From: Oscillospiraceae bacterium | GTDB taxonomy: Bacteria > Bacillota > Clostridia > Oscillospirales > CAG-272 | Direction: 5' to 3' | Assembly: GCA_015065285.1 (NCBI GenBank) | Contig: SVQP01000018.1 | Location: forward strand, 1-39,170 | DNA: 39,170 nt | In this document: in pieces, positions 14,202-22,200 of the stretch | How positions within the stretch are numbered: the stretch's first letter is position 1 | Layout: each line of letters begins with the position of its first letter | The notes under the pieces: generated by a model | The model's input: the letters and a program-made list of their open reading frames with translations, nothing else | What the model was told of the DNA's origin: nothing | The model's database searches: none | Program-made: the position numbers and the translations under genes

Positions 14202-16982
14202 TCATCTGACTATGATACTTGTAGTCATGTTGCCACCACTTTGAATAACCAACGCATCTTCTCTTGCCTCTTCTATATCACCACCATTCTCATAATAGGA
14301 CTCTAAAAAAGCCTTCATCCACTCATCTGCATGTGGCACATGAATAGAGTCGCCAAAACCAATAGCTGCAACTGCACCGGCATCCACAGCAGCATGGGTT
14401 ATGCTTCTTTGATTGATATCATCAGCTGTTGAACAGCCAATAAACATAACCAGCTCACATTCGCTTAAATCAATGCAGGGCGTTTCGGTGTTATAATTAT
14501 AAATATCAGAAGCGCGCAATGATACTGTTCGTCCATTCTCTAAAAAAGAATATATTCCTATTGCTTGTGGTGCCCCATGGCTCCTTGATATAAACACTTC
14601 ACTCGTTGACATCCCTATCAACACTGATTCCACAGCAATGTGATCTGTAATAATCACATTACAATCCACATTATTCTGTTCCGCATCAGCTTTTGCTTGC
14701 TCTGCATGTTGCCCTCTGGTTCTATCAGATTCCGCTATCGCCAATATCGTGAGCTCACTTCCTGAAATATTTAAATACCATTCATCATTGAAATTAGAGT
14801 CTTTGGTATATCCATACAAATACAGCCCATTGCCTGTACCAGCCAAAACCCAATTGCCAGATTCATACGCCTTATTAATGAACCTATATCTGTTTCCAGC
14901 AGTCCTTTCAACTTTCCATAACGAATAATCGTCTGCAACACTCCTTTGAACAATTGCGCCTAATACATTATTGGGTTGCGACGATAAATAGCTTTGAGTG
15001 GATTTTGATTTAATACGAAAATAATTTTGGTTCACATAATCAAATTCCCAATCCAAAGTGATATTGTCATTAAAGGGAGTCAGAACCCCAGAACTCTCGT
15101 AATTTATTTGTCCATTAGAAGACACAAATAGTCCAGATAATGCATTCTCAACAAACCACTCTCCCTCAGAAGGAGTAGGATACGGTACGGTGATTGATAC
15201 AAGTACAGGATCGACATTATATTCTGACGGCACAGAGACCCAAACATCCACAGTTCCGACGCTATTCGTATGAAACAAGCCTGCTTCATCATTATTTATG
15301 CTAATAATGTCATCATTATCGAGATCAAAGGAAAAGTCTACATCTCCATTAATTTCATCACTACTATGTGAAAACCATACATCAAGATGGTAATCACTTC
15401 CAACTGTAATATCCCCAAGATCGTTTTTAACATATAACGCACTTTGTGCTCCTATGGCCATCTCGCTTACGGATTCAATATGCCATGCTTGACGCTGATT
15501 ATCCTCCGAGTACACATCTATAATCAAATCATCGCTGCTTGCCGCATTCAAGGGGACCGTTATTGCTTTGGCGGTACCATAAGAATGAGAGTATATATAT
15601 GTCCCATGTTCATTGCTACCCAAAAGCCATTTTCCCTCATTGAGGACAGTGTCATGACTAGTGCCAATATCTTTTAATATCACAGATTGATTATCGTTAT
15701 CACAACAAACGCCCATTTCGTTTTTTCTCATTGATCTAATACTATACAGATTCCCACCTAAATAGTGTATCTTAAAAATCATACTAGGGTTATTCAATAA
15801 TCCGTCCGTATTATTGTAAATCTGAACTGGCGTATTCTCAGCTACCCAATTATAGTGCAAATCCATCCACATTCCATTCGAATCATTTATTAATTTATAT
15901 AGCCCATTAGGCAGTATAACGGTTATATAACTATAACACATATTTTTTTCCCCTAGCACATCTGCCTCTAATGAAATCTGAGCCGTACCTGCCCTCAAAG
16001 CAGTAAGAATACCATTCTGTGATATCTCTGCAACATACTCATTTGAAGATATCCAAGTTATAGTTTCGTTAAATCTCTTGGGAACATAAAAGAAATTTAA
16101 ACTATCAGCAGAATTCAGGTCAAATTGGGTTACATAAAGCATTTCTTGCCCTCTCAAATCCATCGAAGCTCCATCTGCACAAATCTGCCACAACTGGTAA
16201 TCATTCGATGTATTTAGAGGAGAAAGGTACACATTCCCTGGAGATGTAGTCGTCTTTCCCGATTCTGTACCGTTACTATTACCATAAGCTGTCAAAGCAT
16301 ATTTTGTGTTATTATAATCTGGATTGCTTGCTAAGTATATGCAATAATAATTCTCACGAACATGTTCAATCTGCCATCTATCGGACAAATAAAGATAATT
16401 TATATCATCCAATATAACGTTTGCGGTCGAAGGATAGTTTTCTGCTGATTTCACCGGATAGGATGCTGTTCCGTCCGCCGTCAATGAGAAAATCCTGAAA
16501 TACGCCTCGTTCATTAGGGTACTGTACGTGTACTCCAGCAAAAATTCCTGTGCATTCGGAGTTGAGATCGATTGGTATTGAATTATATTCATGCCCTCTG
16601 TTGCATTCCCTTGCGGAACCGTTAAATATTTACCTGATCCCACATTTTTGAATCCAACATATCCTCCGTGAAGTACCTGCCCTTCATGAGGTTCCACATC
16701 TCTCCAATCATCGGTTGCAGCTGCTTCAAGTTCTTGCAGATCAATCGGTTGTATCGGGTCAAATTCATCTGCTAAAAGTTCGTTTTGCTCGCTCGAAGTG
16801 GCGCCTTCTGCTGCCAACTCCGAGCCTGTGTCTTGTGTAACAGAGGGCGTTTCACTCTGCTCGTTCTGTTGTTCGCCCGCGTATACGGACAGCGAGGAAA
16901 GCACAAGCAAAAATGCCAGTGCCGGGCATACCAGCCATTTTTTCCATACTTTGCGTTTAAGGGTCGTGGGAATCATCTTCAT
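14202..16982 (-). CDS. Secreted multidomain protein with lectin-like repeats and C-terminal clan-CD peptidase signature
   Basis: 926 residues with a Sec signal (basic start, hydrophobic PALAFLLVLSSLSVYA, cleavage near residue 35). Residues about 104-265, 355-510 and 605-740 look like RICIN-type beta-trefoil modules (GFKNVGSGKYLTVPQG, YFRIKSKSTQSYLSSQ, WVLAGTGNGLYLYGY). About 290-345 is a BIG2-like domain (ITWISSNEYVAEISQNGILTALRAGTAQISLEA). The C-terminal 180 residues carry VFISRSHG and LVMFIGCST, spaced like the His802/Cys850 dyad of caspase-like clan-CD cysteine peptidases, then AAVDAGAVAAIGFGDSI. It may be a surface-acting protease that binds glycans. No sortase motif is visible at the C-terminus. 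The start has AAAGGAG at good distance. Catalysis is inferred from the dyad only. Confidence 0.85.
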   Translation of the reverse strand: MKMIPTTLKRKVWKKWLVCPALAFLLVLSSLSVYAGEQQNEQSETPSVTQDTGSELAAEGATSSEQNELLADEFDPIQPIDLQELEAAATDDWRDVEPHEGQVLHGGYVGFKNVGSGKYLTVPQGNATEGMNIIQYQSISTPNAQEFLLEYTYSTLMNEAYFRIFSLTADGTASYPVKSAENYPSTANVILDDINYLYLSDRWQIEHVRENYYCIYLASNPDYNNTKYALTAYGNSNGTESGKTTTSPGNVYLSPLNTSNDYQLWQICADGASMDLRGQEMLYVTQFDLNSADSLNFFYVPKRFNETITWISSNEYVAEISQNGILTALRAGTAQISLEADVLGEKNMCYSYITVILPNGLYKLINDSNGMWMDLHYNWVAENTPVQIYNNTDGLLNNPSMIFKIHYLGGNLYSIRSMRKNEMGVCCDNDNQSVILKDIGTSHDTVLNEGKWLLGSNEHGTYIYSHSYGTAKAITVPLNAASSDDLIIDVYSEDNQRQAWHIESVSEMAIGAQSALYVKNDLGDITVGSDYHLDVWFSHSSDEINGDVDFSFDLDNDDIISINNDEAGLFHTNSVGTVDVWVSVPSEYNVDPVLVSITVPYPTPSEGEWFVENALSGLFVSSNGQINYESSGVLTPFNDNITLDWEFDYVNQNYFRIKSKSTQSYLSSQPNNVLGAIVQRSVADDYSLWKVERTAGNRYRFINKAYESGNWVLAGTGNGLYLYGYTKDSNFNDEWYLNISGSELTILAIAESDRTRGQHAEQAKADAEQNNVDCNVIITDHIAVESVLIGMSTSEVFISRSHGAPQAIGIYSFLENGRTVSLRASDIYNYNTETPCIDLSECELVMFIGCSTADDINQRSITHAAVDAGAVAAIGFGDSIHVPHADEWMKAFLESYYENGGDIEEAREDALVIQSGGNMTTSIIVR

Positions 16983-17035
16983 ACTATCACTCCTTTGTTT
17001 ATTATTGGTTCCACGCGGCGCCTATGCACAATATA

Positions 17036-17064
17036 ATTATACTATATTTATAATGTTTTGTCAA
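17036..17064 (-). promoter_or_regulatory. Consensus promoter of the secreted peptidase-like operon
   Basis: TTGACA (17059-17064), 17-base spacer, TATAAT (17036-17041) on the minus strand. An inverted pair TGCACAA/TTGTGCA (17025-17031 and 17071-17077) brackets the promoter and could be an operator, but this is weak. The rest of 17065-17257 is AT-rich with no gene that I can support. Confidence 0.85.
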
Positions 17065-17257
17065 GCAATTTTGTGCAATATGCGCATGATTCGACAGAAT
17101 CAAACCGGATTTACCATCGCAATGACAAAAATTGCTGACTTATTACATTTTTTCAAAAAACAAATACAAAAACATTCTTCGTGCAACGAAAGCTGCTTTG
17201 CTTTTTCCAAGCATCTCAAAATTATCCGATTTTTTTCATTTTATCACAAGCCTTTGC

Positions 17258-17286
17258 TTGACATGGGGAGCAATCAATGGTATACT
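17258..17286 (+). promoter_or_regulatory. Promoter of tmcAL
   Basis: TTGACA (17258-17263), 17-base spacer, TATACT (17281-17286), 31 bases before the ATG. It also argues against the longer open frame that begins upstream. Confidence 0.85.
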
Positions 17287-17316
17287 GACCAAAGAAGATG
17301 CCAAAAGGAGGTACGT

Positions 17317-18492
17317 ATGGCTCGCTTTGCAATCATTTGTGAATATAATCCCCTGCACCGCGGACACGCGTATCACCTGCAGAAAGCGCGCGAGCTGGGC
17401 GCGGACGAAATCGTTTGCATCATGAGCGGAAACTTTACGCAGCGCGCAGAGCCCGCCATGGCTCACAAGTATACAAGGGCGCGCGCAGCGGTGCTTTGCG
17501 GGGCGGATCTGGTAGTTGAGCTGCCCTTTGTACACGCGGCTTCAAGCGCGGAGTTTTTCGCCTGCGCAGGCGTCGCGGCTGCCGATGCGCTGGGTGCGGA
17601 CGTGCTGTTTTTCGGCAGTGAATGCAACGACGTAAATAGGCTGACCGAGCATGCAAAGATCGCGAATTCGGAAAAATTCAAGCAGATTTATCAAGACCTG
17701 ATCAAGACAAATATTGGCACTGCCGCGGCTTACGCAAGGGCATTCGAGCAAGTCTCGGGGCAGCCCTTCTCCACCCTTTCCAACGATCTTTTGGGGCTTT
17801 CTTACTGCAAGGCAATTCTGTTGGGTGGCTATGATATCACCCCCATGTGCATCGCAAGAGAGGGCTCTGCATACACGCAGACCAAACTGTCCGACACTTT
17901 TTCCAGCGCCACCGCCCTGCGCGCTCTTGCAAGCGAAATATCCTTGCAGGAATTGCGTTTTCATATTCCGCAGCAAAGTTATGATGCTCTGCTTTCAGCA
18001 CAGCAGGCAGGCGAGCTGTTTGGCAACGGCTCTGCTTACTCGGCAGCGCTGCTTTCGCTGCTGCGCGCCACGCCGACCGAGCGCATCACAAGCGCTGCGC
18101 TGTGTAGCGGAGGGCTGGGCGAGCGCATCGCAAGCGCTGCACAGCAAGCGACAAATATTGCGCTTCTTTACGAGCTTGTCGCGCACAAGTCGCTGCCCGT
18201 TTCCCACGTGCGCAGAGCCGTGCTTTATGCCGCTCTCGGCATCACCGAGCAGGACCTGCGTCGCACTCCCGAATACCTTGGCGTGCTGGCTGCCAACGCG
18301 CGCGGCAGAGCCATTCTCTCCTCGCTGCGCCACACCTGCCCCGTCCCGCTGATCACCAAGCCCGCAGACGCACCCGACTGCGCGCAGCGCGCTCTGACCG
18401 ATCGCGCGGACGGGCTCTACACACTGGGCATGCAGATGCCGCAAAGCGCTGCTTTTTTCAAACGGCAATCCCCTTTCATGGATATAAAGTGA
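17317..18492 (+). CDS. tmcAL: tRNA(Met) cytidine acetate ligase TmcAL
   Basis: 391 residues from ATG 17317, selected by the AAAGGAGG site and promoter just upstream. The start MARFAIICEYNPLHRGHAYHL contains the nucleotidyltransferase HxGH motif (His14-Arg-Gly-His17). Further matches include CIMSGNFTQRAEPA, ADLVVELPFVHA, FFGSEC and a late HVRRAVLYAALGI. TmcAL (YlbM) activates acetate with ATP and acetylates the wobble cytidine of elongator tRNA-Met, which improves AUA/AUG discrimination. The length is normal for the family. It appears to be a single-gene unit, as the next gene has its own promoter. Confidence 0.94.
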   Translation: MARFAIICEYNPLHRGHAYHLQKARELGADEIVCIMSGNFTQRAEPAMAHKYTRARAAVLCGADLVVELPFVHAASSAEFFACAGVAAADALGADVLFFGSECNDVNRLTEHAKIANSEKFKQIYQDLIKTNIGTAAAYARAFEQVSGQPFSTLSNDLLGLSYCKAILLGGYDITPMCIAREGSAYTQTKLSDTFSSATALRALASEISLQELRFHIPQQSYDALLSAQQAGELFGNGSAYSAALLSLLRATPTERITSAALCSGGLGERIASAAQQATNIALLYELVAHKSLPVSHVRRAVLYAALGITEQDLRRTPEYLGVLAANARGRAILSSLRHTCPVPLITKPADAPDCAQRALTDRADGLYTLGMQMPQSAAFFKRQSPFMDIK

Positions 18493-18509
18493 ATTTTTCG
18501 TAAATATCC

Positions 18510-18538
18510 TTGACTGCGCTGCCAAACCGTGGTATAAT
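18510..18538 (+). promoter_or_regulatory. Promoter of the 98-residue unknown gene
   Basis: TTGACT (18510-18515), 17-base spacer, TATAAT (18533-18538), 54 bases before the ATG. Confidence 0.85.
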
Positions 18539-18591
18539 AAGTAAATCGCAAATAATTTCATCAAGATAGATTTCTCAAGGAGGACACAATC

Positions 18592-18888
18592 ATGGCAAAA
18601 GAAAATCGCGCACAGGTCGGTGGCGAGTACCTTTACTATAAAGACAAGCCCCTGGTTCGTGAGGGCAACACCATTTGCTACGGCGACATGAACGAGCCCT
18701 GCATCCTGATTCTCGAGATCATGTCCTATGTCAAGAACGACAAGGGTGAGGATGTTCCCGGCAAGATCCTGATTCAGATCATCGATTCCAAGGATCCCAC
18801 CAAGATCATCAAGCAGGGTCAGAAGGACGGACTGCACGACGCTTTCAGCATGGGACTTATCTGGCTGGAACGCGCTCTTATGGCATAA
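18592..18888 (+). CDS. Small conserved-looking protein of unknown function
   Basis: 98 residues with AAGGAGG upstream, its own promoter and its own terminator, so it is a genuine monocistronic gene. The protein has no signal or membrane segment. The middle (YKDKPLVREGNTICYGDMNEPCILILEIMSYVKN) and LIQIIDSKDPTKIIKQGQKDGL suggest an alternating beta/alpha cytoplasmic protein. The codon choice looks like that of a well-expressed gene. I do not recognise the family and assign no function. Confidence 0.85.
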   Translation: MAKENRAQVGGEYLYYKDKPLVREGNTICYGDMNEPCILILEIMSYVKNDKGEDVPGKILIQIIDSKDPTKIIKQGQKDGLHDAFSMGLIWLERALMA

Positions 18889-18907
18889 AGATCACCAAAG
18901 ACAGACA

Positions 18908-18945
18908 GGAAGGCGAGGCTTTTTCGCTTTCCTTCTTCTTTTTAT
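18908..18945 (+). terminator. Terminator of the 98-residue unknown gene
   Basis: GGAAGGCGA (18908-18916) pairs with TCGCTTTCC (18924-18932, one G-U pair) and is followed by a T-rich tract to 18945. Confidence 0.8.
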
Positions 18946-18989
18946 TAGCAATTTTAATCAAATAAAGTAAAAAAAGTGTGAATAAGTAT

Positions 18990-19018
18990 TGACATGCAAG
19001 GGCTTGTGTGGTATAATT
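18990..19018 (+). promoter_or_regulatory. Consensus promoter of the surface-protein operon
   Basis: TTGACA (18990-18995), 17-base spacer, TATAAT (19013-19018). It is the only promoter seen upstream of the four-gene operon. A long leader of about 215 bases separates it from the first start codon. Confidence 0.92.
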
Positions 19019-19030
19019 TCGATGTCGTAT

Positions 19031-19053
19031 TCGATATATATAATATATATCGA
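19031..19053 (+). other. AT-rich palindrome at the start of the leader RNA
   Basis: TCGATATATAT (19031-19041), one base, ATATATATCGA (19043-19053), then TATTTTTTAT. It lies within the first 30 bases of the predicted transcript. It could be an operator, a 5' RNA-protecting hairpin or a weak terminator; the sequence does not decide. Confidence 0.6.
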
Positions 19054-19071
19054 TATTTTTTATCTGAATAC

Positions 19072-19144
19072 CTTGGTAAAGTACGCGCGAGCGTATGACA
19101 CAAAGCTATAGGGACTTATAAATTTCTAAGTCAGCCAGTTGCAA
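19072..19144 (+). promoter_or_regulatory. Candidate cyclic-di-GMP-I (GEMM) riboswitch aptamer
   Basis: The order of elements fits the class I c-di-GMP aptamer. GGTAA (19075-19079) pairs partly with TTGC (19139-19142) as the base stem. A hairpin TACGC-GCGA-GCGTA (19082-19095) has a GNRA tetraloop. The conserved-type segment GACACAAAGC (19097-19106) and CTATAGGG follow. A second hairpin GACTTA/TAAGTC (19113-19132) leads to CAGCCAGTTGC, matching the receptor side. The usual GACGCAAAGC reads GACACAAAGC here. It lies in the leader of a surface-protein operon, a typical target of this riboswitch. No other riboswitch class fits as well; covariance-model scoring has not been done. Confidence 0.8.
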
Positions 19145-19178
19145 CCTAAAACTAGAAAGGTGCGACGGCTGCTTTTTT
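19132..19178 (+). terminator. Riboswitch-controlled terminator (expression platform)
   Basis: CAGCC-A-GTTGCA-A-CCT (19132-19147) can pair with AGG-TGCGAC-GGCTG (19158-19171), followed by six T (19173-19178). Its left arm reuses the 3' side of the aptamer, including the strand that closes the base stem. The two folds exclude each other, so ligand binding should prevent termination (an ON switch). Confidence 0.78.
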
Positions 19179-19241
19179 ATTTCTGACTGACAAACAGTTG
19201 GCACAGACACAAAGCCGGCCGGCGGCAAGGAGGTACTTCCA

Positions 19242-22200
19242 ATGAAACAAAGAAAAACATTCGCCATAGTCTTGACTATCATACTCATCTTGGCAACGGT
19301 GCTTACTGTCTTCGCAGCATTCCGCTTCGAGGTGCAGTTCCCGTCTAAGTTGAATACGTTCAAATATGACCAATCACAAAATTTGTTCACAGGTCAGTTT
19401 GAAAGCGAATTAAATCTCGTCAATCCCGGTGACGATTTTGAGTTCCAGTCTTGGATCGTAGGTCACGATACCACTCCCCTGGCCTACTCCTACAAGCTCT
19501 CGCTTAAAACCACCGACGCCACTCCCGTTGATATCAATGCAAGCAATGCAGATGACCACGAGGAGCTGCTCAACTCGATCTTTGTCTATCTCAACGACAA
19601 GATCGTAGGCACTCTGTACAGTGTTATCAAGGATCACGCAGGCATGGTTGGCAAAGATCTTTACGTACTGCCCGGCAAAACAGTTGAAGAAGGCGATGAC
19701 CCGGACGACACGATTCGTTTTGAGCTCCATCTGGCAAGTAACTCTACTCCCTACAATGGCGCTTCCCTGAGTTTGACTGTCAACTGCACAGCAACCAACC
19801 ACAACGCGCAGCAAATGTCCTTTGTCAGAGACGCAGCTGAGCTTGCACAGGCGATCAGCGAGGTCAACCGCGGCGCAGCCGATAAGACCATTGTCATGTA
19901 CGGTGGTTTTGAGGTTCCTGCAAACCTTGAGGTTCAAAAGCCCTGCACCTTTGACGTTCAGGACGTCACCTTCGCAGGTCCTATCGCAGTCAACATCACA
20001 AGCGCCCCCGTAGACGGAGTTCCCACCGATATCGTGACCGTGCTCAGCACCAAGAGCACGTGCGCAGCGGCTTCCGGCTTTTCCATCACCGCCGGCGCCA
20101 TCGACCGTAAGGACAGCGCATCCAACATCGCTATCTCCGGCATTGAAAACGCAACCTCCGAGAGCGTTCAATACATCGTTGACAATCAGTTCGGTTCGGT
20201 TGAAGCACACGGCATTACCGCAGGCACCGAAATTGATTTCTCCGGCAAAGGATTTGGCTGCTATATCGACAGCATTGCAGGCAGCTCCCTGCTGACCTTC
20301 GCAGATAACAAGCTGACCGCAGGCAGCACCACCGCCTCCACCGTTGAAACGGTCACAATCACCCTGACTACCGGTGCTACTCACACGCATAATATCAAGG
20401 TGATCGGCTCTTCGGACGCAGTACTGACGCAGCTGCTTGAAGGCGAGCTGAAATATTTGAAGGATCTGACCGCAACCGATCTTTCCTTCAGCATTCCCCT
20501 GCCTACCGTGATCAAGAGCAAGAACGCAACCATCGAGTGGAAAACCTCCGACCCCGATAAGGTGAGCGCAACCGGTATGTGTGCTCCCGACGCGAACGGC
20601 TACGTCACACTGACCGCAGTCATCCGCATCAACGACACCATTTACACTGAAAACTTTACTTACTACACAGCAACCCTGACCAACCAGGACAGACTTGAAG
20701 CCATGATTTCCGCCATGGGTAACCTGACGCTCAACGCAATTGCTCAGAAGAACAAAGACGGAACCTACACCTATAACGCAAGCTTCAAGGACCACGTAAC
20801 GCTTCCCACCACAACGGGCAGCAAGCAAACCATGGGAACCACCGAGCTTTCCACGTTTGATATTTCCAAGCTCTGGTTTGAAATCGACCCCACGGTTTAC
20901 GACTTTATCACCTTCACCACTCCCCACACCTGCACCGAGACCGACAAGCATGAAACCACGCTGGAGCATGCAACAGGCGGCGACGTGGTACTGGAATTCT
21001 CCACCTTTGAAACGCTGGCACAGGTTAAGGTCAACGCAACCTTTGAATCCGGCGCACCCGAAACCGTATCTTCCTATTTCTACATCAACATCGAGCTTGG
21101 TGACGACTCTACGCTGGGTGACAAGATCCTGGCTTACGTACAGGCACAGATGAATGCAGTCGACGTTCTGCAGAACATGCTGGACACCCGCGAAACCGGT
21201 GTTGAATCGGGCAATTTCACCATGCCGGTGGAATACCACGGATTCACCATCCAGTACACGGTTGGCATCAACGATGCAGAAATTGCACAGGTAAATAACG
21301 ACACCGGTGCATTCACAGTTGTTCCCTCCAAGTTCAAGACCTCTGCACATGACGTCACAGTCACGGTTGAGGTGCTTTCCAAGAACACGGGCTCTACCCC
21401 CTCCGCCATTGCACAGGCTGAGATGTATTTCACAGTTCCGCCCGTGATCACCAACGACCAATACGGCTTTGCAGGCGATGATCTGTTCTTCTCGATCAGA
21501 GAGCAGGTTATGGCAGCAGCCTCCCCTGCATATCACGCAGATAACAAGGGCAAGACGGATGCAGCCTCTGCATACATCCTGCAGCGCGACCTGGGCGGCG
21601 AAAAGGCAACGATTACTACGCTGGTCATTGACGGTGACGCGCTTGAAGATCAGATCACCTCGATCAACGGTCTTGCTTACTTTGATAAGCTGACAAATCT
21701 GACCATCAAGAATTTCTCCGCAGCGGAAAGCGCAGCACTTGCACAAACCGCAGTTCGCGCAGCTGCAACCTTTGGCAATCTGGAAAATCTTACCCTTTCG
21801 AATATTGGCATGACCGACATGGCTCCCCTTGAGAGCCTTAGCAATCTGGTCACTCTTGACCTCTCGCACAACGCAGGTCTGACCAATATTACGAGCCTGA
21901 TAAAATATGATGCAACCCAGCTTAAAACTCTGAATATCTCTTCCACCGGCGTGGATATGGAATATGCACGTCCGATGCTGACCGAGATGTACTACGAGTA
22001 CGCAGCTGCAAACACAACCAGCGAGCAAAAGACCCCCAAGTACTACTACACGCATGGCTATACCCCCGTTGCTGACGGTGCCCTGCTTTTGGAACCCGAT
22101 GCAATTTCGGTAAGCTTTGATGCAAGCAAGAACGCAACCGTTACGGTTACCGGTGAAAACCTGATGGTAACCAACGCGACCTTTAACAATGACAAATTCA

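Noticed and set aside
16798-17316. Upstream extension of tmcAL to 564 residues
   Set aside because: The extension runs through the promoter and overlaps the opposite gene; known TmcAL proteins begin at the NPLHRGH segment.
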